Below, one piece after another: positions 45,162-57,789 of a DNA stretch of 64,000 nucleotides. The position numbers and the translations under genes were made by a program. The stretch comes from Anaeromyces robustus (Eukaryota > Neocallimastigomycota > Neocallimastigomycetes > Neocallimastigales > Neocallimastigaceae): NCBI GenBank assembly GCA_002104895.1, contig MCFG01000019.1:113501-177500 (forward strand). The letters are read 5' to 3'. Under the pieces are notes generated by a model, which made no database searches, was not told the DNA's origin, and worked only from the letters and a program-made list of their open reading frames with translations. Within the stretch, counting starts at the first letter, position 1. Each line of letters opens with the position of its first letter.

Positions 45162-47996
45162 TTAAAATTTAAACATATTTTTCATTTTTTTAAGTACTGA
45201 AGTCTCTTTCTTCATTTTTTTCCCTTTTTTTAGTTTATTTACATAATTTATTATTCTTTCATTATTAGAAAGATATGCAAAAATTAATGGAGTATCTCCT
45301 GAGTCATTTCTTTTGTTTATATCTCCTCCATTTTCAATTAAATATTTAATTAAATTGAAATTTTCACTTTGAAATGCATAAAATAATGGTGTATCACCAT
45401 CTTCATTTGGTTTATTTATATCACCTCCATTTTCAACTAAATATTTCGCTAAATTTTGATCACCGTTCAAACATGTATTAAATAATGGTGTATCACCATA
45501 CGTGTTTTCTTTGTTTATATCAGCTCCATTTTCAACTAAATATTTTACTAAATCTATATTTCCATTCCAGCATGCTTTAAATAATACGGTTTCATTATTA
45601 TCATCTTCTTTGTTAATATCAGCTCCATTTTCTAATAAATATTTTACTAAATTTAAATTACCACTTGAGCATGCTTCAAATAATGGTATTTTGCCATCAT
45701 TACTTTTTTTATTTACATCTACTCCATTTTCAACTAAATGCTTTACTAAATTTAAATTTCCACTAGCACATGCTTGAGATAAAGGTTTCTTATTAACATT
45801 ATTATTACTTACATTATTTGTATTCTTTATATATTCAGTTAAATAATTTACTAAATTTTTATTTCCACTTGAATATGCTTCATTTAAAGGTGTTGTACCA
45901 TTATTTCTTTTTTTATTTATATTTGCTCCATGATTAATTAAATATTTAACTAAATTTACATTTCCACTATAACAGGCATTAAATAATGGTGTTTCACCAT
46001 CATTACTTTCTTTATTTATATTTGCTCCATGTTCAATTAAAAGTTTTACTATATTTAAATTTCCATTCCAACATGCTTTAAATAATGGTGTTTTAACTTC
46101 ATTATTTTCTTGATTAACATTTGCTCCATATTCAATTAACATTTTTACTATATTTTCTTTTCCACTCCAACATGCATTAAATAATGGAGTTTCACGATAT
46201 ACCACTTCCTGATTTACATTTGCTCCAAGGTTAATTAAAGTTTTTACTATATTTTCATTTCCACTCGAACATGCATAAAACAATGGTGTTAAACCAAATT
46301 CATCTTCTTGATTTATATTTATTCCAAGTTCAATTAAAAATTTTAAAATATTTTCATTTCCATTATTACATGCTTGGAATAATGCGGTTTGACCATAATT
46401 ATCTCCTTTATTTATATCTATTCCTAATTCAATTAAATATTTTACTAAAGGAAGGTTTCCACTTTGACATGCACTAAACAATAGTGTTTCACCTCTACTG
46501 TTTTCAAAAATTTTTAATTCTCCAAATTCAATTAAATATTTTACTAAATTTTTATTTCCACTTTTACATGCTTCAAACAATATAGATTCCTCATGAATGT
46601 TTTCTTTGTATAAATCTATTTTATGATGTTTTATTAAATATTTTACTAATTCTATATTTCCACTTTTACATGCTTTAAACAATAAGTTTTCATCATGATT
46701 ATTTACTATGTTTATATCGGCTCCATGTTTAATTAAAATTTTAACTAAATTTATGTTTCCATTTGAACATGCTTCAAATAATGGTGAATTACCATATTTA
46801 TTTACTTTATTTATATTTGCTCCAGATTCAATTAAATAATTTAATAGATTCTCATTTCCACTTTGACATACGCAAAATAATGGTGTTTCACCATCTACAT
46901 TTTCTTTATTTATATTTACTCCAAGTTCAACTAATAATTTTACTAAATTTAAATTTCCACTTAAACATGCATTAAATAATGGTGTTTTACCATTTTTATT
47001 CTCTTTATTTATATCAGCTCCTTGTTCAATTAAATATTTTACTAAACTTTCATTTCCACTTTTACATGCCATAAAAAGTGGAGTTTCATCATTTCTACTT
47101 ATTTTATTAATATCCATCCCTAACTTAATTAAATATTTTACAACATTTTCATTTCCACTTGAGCATGCACTAAATAATGGAGTTTTACCGTTATTACTTT
47201 CTTTATTTATATTTGCTCCCTTTTCAATTAAATAAGTTATTAGATTTAAATCGCCACTTTTACATGCTTTAAAAAATGGAGTTTTACCATGTCTATCTTC
47301 TTTATTAGTATCAAGTCCATATTTAATTAAATATTTTACTAAATTTATGTTTCCACTTAAACATGCATTAAACATTGGGGTTTTATTCTCATTATCTTCT
47401 TTATATACATCAGCTCCTTGTTTAATTAAATATTTTACTAAATTTATGTTTTTATTTTTACATGCACTAAATAATGGTGTTTCACCATTTTTTCCTATTA
47501 TATTTAAATTTAATCCTAGTTTATTTAAATATTTCACTAAACATTCTTTTCCATCTTCACAGGAATTAATTAAATAAATATAACTAGAATTGTAATAATT
47601 ATTAAAAAGTTTTTCATCTTTTTTTATTTTAATTTTATATTTTTCAATTAAATCATTCAAGTCAGCTGTGTGTAATGGGATTTGATTTTTATTACAATTA
47701 AGTAAATTTATAATAAAATCATTATTAAAAATTCTATTATTAAAAACTATATCTAATAATTCAAATTTATCTTCTTTCAATAATCTTCTTATTAATTTTG
47801 AGGAAATTATTAAATAATTGGAACAATTATTATTTATAAATTGTAATCTTTCAACAGTTAATAAATTATGTTCATAAATTTCAAATACAATATCTTTATT
47901 TTTTTCATTAACTTGTTTCTTTTTTAATTTTTTAATTTTTTCAATATTTTTTTTATCTATTGCTTTTATATATGAATCAATTGATAATTCTTTCAT
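45162..47996 (-). CDS. ankyrin-repeat protein, about 24 repeats
   Basis: The 944-residue product is an intracellular repeat scaffold with no signal peptide or membrane segment. Residues 1-130 are a Lys/Leu/Asn-rich leader without recognised motif. From about residue 137 to 925 there are about 24 tandem ankyrin repeats of 33 residues with consensus GxTPLFxACxSGNxNLVKYL followed by IexGADINKE. The first (YIYLINSCEDGKECLVKYLN) and last (DTPLIFAYLSNNERIINYVN) are degenerate caps. The repeats lie in one uninterrupted frame, without intron. The C-terminus is basic (about 20 residues, Lys-rich). Ankyrin arrays bind other proteins; no catalytic domain is attached, so the partner is unknown. Relatives are dead at 5.6, 10.6, 51.6 and 52.4 kb, showing local family turnover. 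The leader and uniform repeats resemble the ankyrin families expanded in gut fungi. Confidence 0.93.
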   Translation of the reverse strand: MKELSIDSYIKAIDKKNIEKIKKLKKKQVNEKNKDIVFEIYEHNLLTVERLQFINNNCSNYLIISSKLIRRLLKEDKFELLDIVFNNRIFNNDFIINLLNCNKNQIPLHTADLNDLIEKYKIKIKKDEKLFNNYYNSSYIYLINSCEDGKECLVKYLNKLGLNLNIIGKNGETPLFSACKNKNINLVKYLIKQGADVYKEDNENKTPMFNACLSGNINLVKYLIKYGLDTNKEDRHGKTPFFKACKSGDLNLITYLIEKGANINKESNNGKTPLFSACSSGNENVVKYLIKLGMDINKISRNDETPLFMACKSGNESLVKYLIEQGADINKENKNGKTPLFNACLSGNLNLVKLLVELGVNINKENVDGETPLFCVCQSGNENLLNYLIESGANINKVNKYGNSPLFEACSNGNINLVKILIKHGADINIVNNHDENLLFKACKSGNIELVKYLIKHHKIDLYKENIHEESILFEACKSGNKNLVKYLIEFGELKIFENSRGETLLFSACQSGNLPLVKYLIELGIDINKGDNYGQTALFQACNNGNENILKFLIELGININQEDEFGLTPLFYACSSGNENIVKTLINLGANVNQEVVYRETPLFNACWSGKENIVKMLIEYGANVNQENNEVKTPLFKACWNGNLNIVKLLIEHGANINKESNDGETPLFNACYSGNVNLVKYLINHGANINKKRNNGTTPLNEAYSSGNKNLVNYLTEYIKNTNNVSNNNVNKKPLSQACASGNLNLVKHLVENGVDVNKKSNDGKIPLFEACSSGNLNLVKYLLENGADINKEDDNNETVLFKACWNGNIDLVKYLVENGADINKENTYGDTPLFNTCLNGDQNLAKYLVENGGDINKPNEDGDTPLFYAFQSENFNLIKYLIENGGDINKRNDSGDTPLIFAYLSNNERIINYVNKLKKGKKMKKETSVLKKMKNMFKF

Positions 47997-49780
47997 TTTG
48001 AAAATTGAAATTATTTAATTATATATAATTTCAAAAATATTTATTATTAATTTTTTACTATATGTTTTTTTTTTATTTGAAAAAAAAAAAAAAAAATAAA
48101 AGGTTTTTTTATATTTATTTATATATTAAAAAATTATATAATATTAAAATATATAGAAATATATATAAAATGATTAATTATTATAATAATAATTTTTTTT
48201 TTTTAAGTGGATTGAAATCTAAAACAAAATAATAACGAAACAATAAAAAAATGTAACAAGCTTAAATTAAATAAAAACATGACTAATTTTATCAATTTAT
48301 TTATAATTTCAAATATATTATTTAAAAATATTGAAAATATTTGAGAATATTAAAAATTGATTAAAAATTTCTATATAAATAATTAATATTTAAATATATT
48401 AATTTATAATTTAATATAAATCTAAAATTTTAAATAAAATTTTTTTTTTTCAATTTTTATATTTATATATATAATTTTAATTTTATATGTATATATATGG
48501 AATTTTTTTTTTTAAAAAAAAATTTTTTTTTCTTTGCTTTCTTTTATTAAATATTAATTTATTTTAAAAATTAAAGGGATAAATTTTAAAGTTTTAATTA
48601 TGATATTTTTATATAACTTAGAATGAATCCAATTCAAAATAGTAAAGATAAAAAGAAATAAATATTTATATGTATATTTTTTTCTTAATTGAAAATTGAT
48701 AGATATTTTCTTAAATTGTTAATCAAGAATTCATATTTTAATTAATTAATTAATTACTTAATAATTAATAATTATATCAAAATATTATTATAAATAAAAT
48801 TATTATTTTTCACCAATACTTTTTATATTATTTAAAGTAGTACAAATTTTTATTATCACATGACTTGATTTTATTAATAAATTAAAATAAAAATATAATG
48901 GTCCAAAAATAAATTAAATTTTTTATCCTATAATAATATATATATATATATTTTTTTAATTTTTTTTTTATGGAGATTTTATATATAACTTTATTTATTA
49001 ATAAAAATATTTATAAATGTAATATAGATTATATATAAATATAAATGTAGATTAAATTCATAGGAATGTATTAATTAATTATTATCAATAGAATAGAATC
49101 TATTTGACTTCTTCACTGCCTTGTCCTATTTGAATTATTAGTAATTAATGCTCTTAATTAAATTAAAGAACCTATTGATTAATGACAAAATTTAATTATT
49201 AATGAATTTTATATTTAATGATGAAGTTGATTTATACGTACCAAAAAATAAATATATTTTTAATATTTTTTTTTTAAAATTCTAGATCTAAATTGTATTT
49301 TACATTAGATAGTTCTATTTCGCTTATCATCATCACCATATGAAAAAAAAGTGAAAACCGAGAACCACATATATCAAAAGAATAAACAAATGAACTTTTA
49401 TATTCTAATAATATTCAAGAATTTTATGTACAAATAAAAATTCAAGTTAAAAAATATATATATAGATATTTCAAATTTAAAAGAAATATTACTATAGTTC
49501 GTGATGATAATGATATTAAATTATTAAATTAGATAAAATTTTTACACCCAATAAATAATATTAGTTTTAATGTTTTTGTAAAGATGAAGTTTTATAAGGT
49601 CATAATGGTACTGATAAAAGTAATTTAATTATAAAAAATGATTGGTATGATTAGACTAGATGATGGAGAAACTTATTATTATTCTGCATTTATCTATTTC
49701 AAAAAAAATGAAAAAAAAAATAAAAAAAATATTCTTCAAAATTTTAGTATTTTGTCTTCTTAATTGTTGAGGAACATTTT
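47997..49780. other. A/T-rich intergenic, possible 5' part of a decayed element
   Basis: The first 1 kb is the 5' flank of the ankyrin gene and holds no gene. Slightly GC-richer pieces at 49090-49180 and 49310-49380 are unassigned. From about 49500 short coding-like fragments such as RLDDGETYYYSAFIYF appear, perhaps the beginning of the copia relic that follows. Confidence 0.45.
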
Positions 49781-50760
49781 AAACTTTATTTTGGTATTAA
49801 AGGGTGTAAAAAGTGACAGAGAGGAATGGCATAAAGAAATTGATTTATTTAATAGAGACAAAAGAGACTATGGTATTCAAAAAAAAGGAAAGATATGTAT
49901 AGATTTATTTAAAAAAAAATCGAAATAACAGAAAAAAAATTTGATGACGAAAATTTGTTGCCCAAAGAAAAAAAATATTTAAATAATATTTAATATAAAA
50001 GATTATAAACTTGTTTCAAACATTTAACCAATAGAAAATTACAAAAAAAGACTTTAAAGATAAACATTTAATACAGTAAAATATAAACAATCAATTTGTA
50101 CAAGACCAGATATATTATTCGCTGTTATTAAGGCATCTATCCAGAAAAGTAAATAAACCAAAATTAGGAGATTAAGGTAAATGTCAAGAAAATAATGAAA
50201 TACTTAAAAGGTGATTCTAAAATATATGGTATAAAATTTTATTATAAAAATTTTGATATTAAAGTTAATTTTTGATTCCTTTTTTTTTACTGGTGATAAA
50301 GAAAACAAGAAATTAAACAACAGGTTATTTTAGTTAAAATAAGAGATGATGTTTCTATTTGTTATTCAAAATTGTGTATCACTATCTATCACTGAAAGTG
50401 AATATTATAATATTGTTGAATGTGCTAAAGGAATATTTATGGTACAAAAACATATTAGGTGAATTTGAATATCCAACCAAAAATTATTATAATTAAATTT
50501 GATAATTAAACTATAACTCATTTTTATAATAATGAAATTAAAGATTCAGAATCAAAACATATTTATATTTAAGTTGGAATTCATAAAGTAAAAGAATTGA
50601 ATTAATTAAAGGAAATTTTTTAATTTTTTAAAATATGTAAAATCTATGAATAATTGTAGATAGATTTATGAAATATCTAAATAGAATAATTAATGACAAA
50701 ATTTAGAAACAGAGTACTTTACAAGATTTTAAAATATTAAACTTTAGTAGAGGGAGATTG
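49781..50760 (+). pseudogene. decayed Ty1/copia retrotransposon pol (reverse transcriptase / RNase H end)
   Basis: Broken frames give, in the proper order, motifs of copia polyproteins. SDREEWHKEIDLF near 49815 resembles the start of the reverse transcriptase domain. CTRPDILFAVIKAS near 50100 matches the TRPDIxFAV block, and ILKYMVKF-like sequence follows. SLSITESEYYNIVECAKGIF near 50380 matches the RNase H block LSxTEAEYxAxxEAAK. DSESKHIYI near 50550 matches the SKHIDI block. Stops and shifts are numerous, and the central catalytic part is deleted. A purine tract AGTAGAGGGAGA (50746-50757) directly precedes TGTTAG at 50759, as a polypurine tract precedes a 3' LTR. Confidence 0.75.
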
Positions 50761-50930
50761 TTAGATATAAAGTTTAGTATTAAATTTTATATTTATTAAT
50801 CATATAATAATTATTGTAAAATTATTTTTATTATACCAAGCAATTATGATGTAGTACAATAGTTTTATATAACAAATTAGTATGGTAAAATTATATATGA
50901 TAATTAAAAAGTATGCATAAAATGAGATAA
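50759..50930 (+). mobile_element. probable remnant of copia 3' LTR
   Basis: The sequence starting TGTTAGATATAAAG follows the polypurine tract of the copia relic. Its right boundary is not clear because no second LTR was found to compare it with. The extent given is a guess. Confidence 0.4.
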
Positions 50931-51050
50931 AACAAAAAGATAAGAAATATTTAAATTTAATAAAATTAATAAAAAAATAAAATCTAAATTCATATCAATA
51001 ATATAATTTCTTGTAAAAAAATACTAAATAAATCAGTAAATCTATAAATA

Positions 51051-51171
51051 AAAATGCTTAATTAAATAAATAAAAATGCTTAATTAAATAAATAAAAATG
51101 CTTAATTAAATAAATAAAAATGCTTAATTAAATAAATAAAAATACTAAATTAAATAAATAAAAATACTAAA

Positions 51172-51230
<59 letters not shown>
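51051..51230 (+). repeat. 22-bp tandem repeat grading into AAAT
   Basis: About six units of TGCTTAATTAAATAAATAAA (with TACTAAA variants in the last two) are followed by a perfect AAAT tract to 51230. Confidence 0.9.
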
Positions 51231-51231
<1 letters not shown>

Positions 51232-51599
51232 AAGATATTTTGTTTTTTTTTGGATATCGATTTAGTTTTTAAACTTTTTTCTAAAAAAAAATTATATATA
51301 TATATATATATTAATATTATAAATTAAGCAAATTTTTTGTTAGAAAAAAAAAAAACAATTTTTTTTTTCAATTTTCCATTAAAACTAACCATAATAATAT
51401 TTTTTTTCTTTATATAATATTATATATAAACAAGTTATTTTTATTATTATTATTTTTTATATTTTATTTTAATTTTTATTAATTATTTTACATTATATTT
51501 ATTTTATATTTTATATTTACAATCAACTTATATATCACTATACCAAATTTACTTTAATATAAATTTGAATAGTCTTAATAGATAGATATTTTTCATTTT
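51231..51599. other. A/T-rich intergenic, nothing seen
   Basis: T, TA and TTTA runs with no coding signal. Confidence 0.6.
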
Positions 51600-51850
51600 T
51601 ACATCTATGAGTAATAAATGATAATGGTTCACTATTCGCTGTTTTGTTTTATTTATCTCAGTTTTATGTTGCTCCATGTTTAACTAAATACCTTATTATA
51701 TTTTTATTTCCACTTTCACATGCATAAAATAATGGTGTTTTCACCATTATTGTTTTTGTTAATGATATATATTCCATGTTTATCTAAATACTTGATTATT
51801 TTTTATTTACTTTTCTATATACCTAAAATATTAGTGTTTCCCAAAGACTT
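51600..51850 (-). pseudogene. ankyrin-repeat relic
   Basis: On the minus strand, 51750-51672 reads VKTPLFYACESGNKNIIRYL then VKHGAT before a stop, an almost perfect ankyrin repeat. The neighbouring repeat upstream (51750-51850) is shifted and interrupted. The open plus-strand frame at 51720-51962 is a shadow of this relic. Confidence 0.75.
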
Positions 51851-52394
51851 ATATTATTTTTATTTATTATATTTTCATATAATATTTCATTTTATTTTTT
51901 TTTTATTTTATATAATATTTATATTCATTATTTTTTCTCATAAATCAAATATTCCTAGTTAATATTAATGTAAGGTAAACATTAATATTTTATAATACTT
52001 TTTATCAAATTAAAAGAATTAATAAATAAAAAAACTGTTTTATAACATAAAAATTACTAAAAAATATTCAATAAATAGTTTTTTTTATAGGAAAATGAAA
52101 TTTAAATATATATATATATATATATTTAATATTTGAATATTTAAAAAATAAAAAATAAAAATTATATTTTTAATTATATTATAAATAATTATATATATAT
52201 TATTTATTATTTTAATTATTAAATATTTACATAAAATATTTTTTATTTTTTTAATTTTTATTTTATATTCAATTTTTATTTTTATATACAATTTTTATTA
52301 TACTATTTTTATTATATTTTCCCTTTGTATAAAGAATATCTTATATCATATTCAAGTAGATAGTTTAATATAAATTTTTATTCCTCAATATTTA

Positions 52395-52690
52395 AATGAT
52401 GGTTCAAATAAACTACTTTTTTTATGTGCAATAGCTCCATTTTCAAATAATTATTTAACTGCATTTTCATTTCCACAATAACATGCTTTAAATAATAATG
52501 TTTCACCTCGATAGTTTTTTTTCATTTATATCTGTACCATATTCCACGAAATATTTGACTATATATTTTCATTCTTAACTTGATATGCTTTAAATAATGG
52601 TGTTTCATTTGTTTTCTTTATGTATATCTGTACCGTGTTCAACTAAATATATGACTATATATACATTTCCACTTTTACATACAAATTTAA
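52395..52690 (-). pseudogene. ankyrin-repeat relic with in-frame stop
   Basis: Minus-strand frames give RGETLLFKACYCGNENAVK, a stop, then LFENGAI near 52430-52510, and further shifted repeats to 52690. It probably belongs to the same dead gene as 51600-51850, with 550 bp of A/T sequence between them. Confidence 0.7.
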
Positions 52691-53639
52691 GAAAAAAAAA
52701 TAAAAATTTTAACAATTTCAGCCTACAAATTAAAAAATATTCATAAATAAATACATATAGTAAAAATATGTATTATCTTAGAAAAAAATAATTTTTTTTA
52801 AGTTTTTTTTTTTTTATAGTTAAAATTTAATTTTTATTTAGTAGTATTAAAAGAAGAAAAAAATTATTTTTCATTTGTTAAGAAAACAAAAAATTAAAAA
52901 AAAAAAATAATAACTATTGCTATAATTATATATAAAATGTACAAAACATGAATATTTTAATGTTATTTAATATTTTATTATTATTTAATGGAACACACTC
53001 TCTTATTTTTAAATAATAATAAAATATATAAAAATAAACATTTAAAAAAAATATTATTATTTATTATTTATTGTTCTTTATTATAGAAATAAAGTATAAT
53101 TTTTTTTTACATTTCATAATTATTTATTATGATTGATATAATGCATAACATTGTTTATTAATAAAATTTAATTAAATAAAAATAAAATATATTACTATAT
53201 TATCAGTAATGATTTTCTGTCTCATAAATTATATCCTTAAAAAAAAAAAACATTTTATAATATAATTATGTGATATTGTTTCGGATCTTGATTTAATTTA
53301 AGTATAAAGTATTTTTTTACATAAACTTTATTTAATTATTAAACATTTAATAAACTTTTCTTACCAAATAATCAATACTAAATATAATAAAATATAATAA
53401 TAAAATATATCAGTATTTCTCTTTATTAATTGCTCTAACTTATATTTAGAATTTTTTTCTTTACTATCTTAAATTTTACTAAAAAGACTTAAAGACTATG
53501 ATTTTTTTATTTCGTTATAATTATATCTATGCTATTTTCATATATTAAATTAAATCATATTAATTATTTATTACTAATATACTATACTTTTATTCATTCA
53601 TTTATATTTCATTTTTGATTAATTGAATAAAAATTTAAT
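52691..53639. other. A/T-rich intergenic, nothing seen
   Basis: T runs, AATA repeats and no coding signal on either strand. Confidence 0.6.
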
Positions 53640-53819
53640 ATGGAAATAAAACTTATTAAAATAATAAGAATTATTATAATTTTAGGTTGGGTTAATTGTT
53701 ATTTAACTCTGGATAAAGATGGAAATTTTTTTTATTATAAGAATGAAAAAAAAACACTATTTGATTTAGTTTAATTAAATTCTCCAGAAATTGGTATAGC
53801 TAAAAATCAAATTTAAATT
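53640..53819 (+). pseudogene. fragment of a secreted protein gene with an in-frame stop
   Basis: The ATG at 53640 opens a frame of 44 codons: MEIKLIKIIRIIIILGWVNC, a signal peptide, then YLTLDKDGNFFYYKNEKKTL and FDLV before TAA at 53772. Reading on past the TAA gives LNSPEIGIAKNQI before the next stop, still coding-like, so TAA may have replaced CAA. The pattern resembles the start of a small secreted protein whose remainder is lost. I do not recognise a family. Confidence 0.4.
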
Positions 53820-54039
53820 AATAAAATAATAATAATTATAACATACAAAAAAAAATCTCTTTTATTTATATATTTATTTACTTTTTTTTTAATTTTATTG
53901 TAATATTATTATATATATATATCTATCATAAAAATAAATAAGATACAGGAATATTTAGTTAATTACATTTTTATTTTAAGGAAATTAATACTATCCAAAA
54001 AATATAATTGTTTTTTAAGAATATTAATAATACTGAATA

Positions 54040-54060
54040 ATAATAATAATAATTAATAAT

Positions 54061-54113
<53 letters not shown>

Positions 54114-54160
54114 GTAATAATAATAATGATAATGATAATAATAAAAAATAATAATAATAA
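54040..54160. repeat. AAT trinucleotide microsatellite
   Basis: Around 35 imperfect AAT/GATAAT units. Confidence 0.9.
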
Positions 54161-54387
54161 ATTAATAATTATATAGAATCAAATAAATATTAAAATTAAT
54201 CATCACTATATATTATGACTAAACATTGATAAAAAGAATTAAAAAAAAAAAAACCTATTACAATAATAATCAACCTAGTATTATTAATTTAATAATGAGA
54301 ATGATAACTGTAAATTGGAATAGTTATTTAATTACTAAATATACTAAATTCTCAAAATAATATAACAAAATATTTCAAATTTTAAAA

Positions 54388-54600
54388 ATGTTCCAAATGT
54401 TCAAATATTTAAAGTATTCTAAATACTCCAAATACTTCATCATTTTCTCGTTCATTTGTATTATAAGTAACATCATCAAACTCAAGAAATCAATAACATT
54501 ATTAATATCCTTATCAATATTAATATTGTCCTTCACCTTCTTTTATACTAATGATTTAATCATTAAAATTTGTAAATTAATGAAAATTGATATAATTTAA
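54388..54600 (+). CDS. possible small membrane protein, 70 residues
   Basis: The frame uses C-ending codons (TTC, TCC, ATC) more than the flanking DNA, which argues for coding. It begins with a KYLKYSKYSKYF repeat and has two hydrophobic segments, about residues 18-30 and 36-52, with a basic link between them. No family is recognised. It could equally be a fragment of a longer gene or chance. Confidence 0.35.
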   Translation: MFQMFKYLKYSKYSKYFIIFSFICIISNIIKLKKSITLLISLSILILSFTFFYTNDLIIKICKLMKIDII

Positions 54601-55060
54601 ATTATATAATAAAATAGAATAAATGGGTTATTAATAATAATTAAAAAAAAAAAAAATTAAAATAAATAATGAATATATATTGTTAAATTATTAAATCATT
54701 AATTATTTATTATGTATTTTTTAATAAATAATTATTAATAATTTACTTTTTATTTTTTATTATTTATCATACGATTATTTATATATTTATTTTTATTTAA
54801 AAATCTTTTTTTATTATTTATTTTATTTTATTATATATAATTATTATTTATAACTTTTTTTAACCCTTGTTTATTATAAAAACGAGTTTTTTAATAATAT
54901 AAAAGATAGAAAATTTAGAATTTTCTATAATCCAGTTTTTTTTTTAAAAAAAATAAACTGTGTAACAATTAAAAAAAAATTATAAATTAATGAAAAAAAA
55001 TTTTTTTATGATTCAGATATTACAATGTATTAAAAAAAAAAAAAAAAAACCAATTATATG
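54601..55060. other. A/T-rich intergenic, nothing seen
   Basis: A/T runs without coding signal. Confidence 0.6.
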
Positions 55061-55062
55061 AA

Positions 55063-55141
<79 letters not shown>

Positions 55142-55146
55142 ATGAA

Positions 55147-55217
<71 letters not shown>

Positions 55218-55219
55218 AG
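55061..55219. repeat. AAAT tetranucleotide microsatellite
   Basis: About 39 AAAT units with one G change. Minus-strand frames through it read Leu-Phe-Ile-Tyr repeats and are not genes. Confidence 0.97.
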
Positions 55220-57785
55220 TAATAAATAGATCATAAAAAATTATGATATTAAAAAAATACAAGTTTTTAATTCTTAATATTCAATTTTTCTATAATTTTA
55301 TCTTAAAATTGTTGAATATTTTTTAAAATATATATATAAATATATAAGTATATATAATAAGAGCATATAATTTTTTTAAAATAAATAAACATTATCATTA
55401 TTATTTATTATTATTTATTTTGTATATTATTTAAATATCTGAATATTTCTTTAGTTCATTGTTTTTATTTATTTATTTAATAATTGGAAACTATTAAAAT
55501 TATCCTAATATATTTTTTAATAATTTATTATAGATTAAATAAAAAAAAAAAAAAAAAAAAAAGGATTTTCATTTTGTGAGACACGGCAAAATTTATTAAA
55601 TATTTTTAATTTGATTTAATTTATTTATATATTTATATTTATTTTTTTATTTATTAAAGTTTATTATTTTTTTTCCAATTAATAAATATCTATAATTATA
55701 ATTAAAGTTATATTATTTTATTAAATAATATAATAATATTGATTTAGGCTAAATGTTTTTTAAAAAAAGCTTTATTATTAATTATATTATTAAAACAAAA
55801 AACAAACAAAACTAAAAAAAAAAACAAGTCAATAAAAGAATATATTATTTTAAAATATAAAATATTAAAATTTAAAAAAGAAAACTTTTTTTATTTATAA
55901 TATTCTTTCAAAATAATAAAATAAATATAATAAATATAATTAAGTTAATTATTGACTAAACTTTCAAAAAATTGGAGAATATAATTTTATTAATATTTAT
56001 GCTTTTAAAAAATAAAGTTGTCATAATTACAGTGGGAATGAAATTTTCTTTTCCATAAATATATTTTATTTATTAATAAAGCGAGCTGTTTTGTTATAAA
56101 TATTATTATTATTATTATTTTATTTTTTGAATGATTATAAAATATTTTAATATAATATGAAATAAAATAAAATAAAATAAAATAAAATAAAATAAAATAA
56201 AATAAAATAAAATAAAATAAAATAAAATAAAATAAAATAAAATAAGATAAAAGTAAAAATAAAATAAAATAAGATAAAAATAAAAATAAAATAAAATAAA
56301 ATAAAATAAGATAAAAGTAAAAATAAAATAAAATAAGATAAAAATAAAAATAAAATAATATAATTTAGAAAAAAAAAAGAGAGAGATTTAAAATGTTTAT
56401 ATAAATATGTGAAAAAGTATTTTTTTTTCTTTTTTTTTTTAATTATAAACATTTTATTATATTATTTTTAAATATGTAAAATTAGTAAAATAAAAATAAA
56501 AATAAAAATATTATAAGAAGAATAACAAAGATTATAAAATGTATAAAATAAGAAATTTAAGGATTAAATAGTTAAAAAAAAAAAAAGAAAAAATATTAAA
56601 TAATGTTTATGTGGCATTAAAATATTTAAATATTATTATGCAAAAATAAAATATAAAATTATGGGATAAATAAGTTATATTACATTAAATATAGATAGTA
56701 TAAAAAAGTTTAAAAAAAAAAGGAGAAATATTTAAGATTATAACTAAATATTTGAAATAATATAAATAATTATTTAAGAAGAAATTTATGAATCTGAAAT
56801 ATATTATAATAAAAATTATAAAGGAAAATGAATAATAAAAGTATAGATGATATTAAAATTTTAATTATATGAATCACTGTTATAAAAACATTTAATGAAA
56901 AAATTTTGTTTTAAAAAAAATATGGACCCATGGGCTCCATTCCTCCCATCAAAGGGAAAATACCATGAATTTTTAAATAATTTATTCTGTAATAAAAGAT
57001 GACTATGAAACATATACAAATATAAGAAATATATATAATATGGATATATAGAATAATAATAATGATAAATTAATAAATTGAACTGTTACAAGAAATTAAA
57101 AAAATTGAAAATTAATATTCATTATCAATAAGAATCATATAAATTTCAAACAAAACAAAAAGAAGAAATGGGAATTTTTATCAAGATATTTAAATCGTTA
57201 TATATATCTGATACATGATACAATTAAAAATAAATTTAAATGGAGGTTACAATCAAATATGTAATAATAATAATAATAAATAAAATAAATAAAGAAAATG
57301 AAAGTGAAAGTTTTCTTTAAGAACTTTTTTGTTAATTAAAAAAAAAGTATGAATCATTATTATTGATAAAAATATTATTGATAAAAATATTATTTTATTA
57401 AAAAAGTATAATGAATTTATATGATAAAAATGTTTTTATAATGAAGGTACGTATGAAATATATACATAAAAATATGAAATATAAATAAGATGTAAATATA
57501 TATAACAAAAATAATGATTATAAATAAATATTGTTTTGAAATAATGTAAATAAAAATATTTAATAATGTTAGTTTAATAGTTAATAATTAACATATAAAA
57601 AAATTTTTTTTCTTTATTTTTAAAAATTACAATATTTATTATCCTTCATTAATTATTATTATTATATTTATTATTTTTTATTATTTTTGATTAAATAATC
57701 CTTTTTTAATCAATATCTTATTATTTATTATTTTTTTTATTATTAAAAAATACAAATAAAGAATTTTTTTAAAAAAAAAATAAAG
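55220..57785. other. A/T desert, no gene seen
   Basis: The AAAAT tract at 56159-56360 is listed separately. A short GC-rich island, GGACCCATGGGCTCCATTCC at 56925-56944 continuing to about 56965, stands out and contains a CCATGG palindrome within GGACCCATGGGCTCC. Another, GTGAGACACGGC, is at 55575-55586. Neither is assigned. Confidence 0.5.
56159..56360. repeat. AAAAT pentanucleotide microsatellite, impure on the right
   Basis: Perfect AAAAT units to about 56245, then AAGATAAAAGTAAA variants repeated twice, showing a higher-order duplication of about 75 bp. Confidence 0.93.
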
Positions 57786-57789
57786 GATA

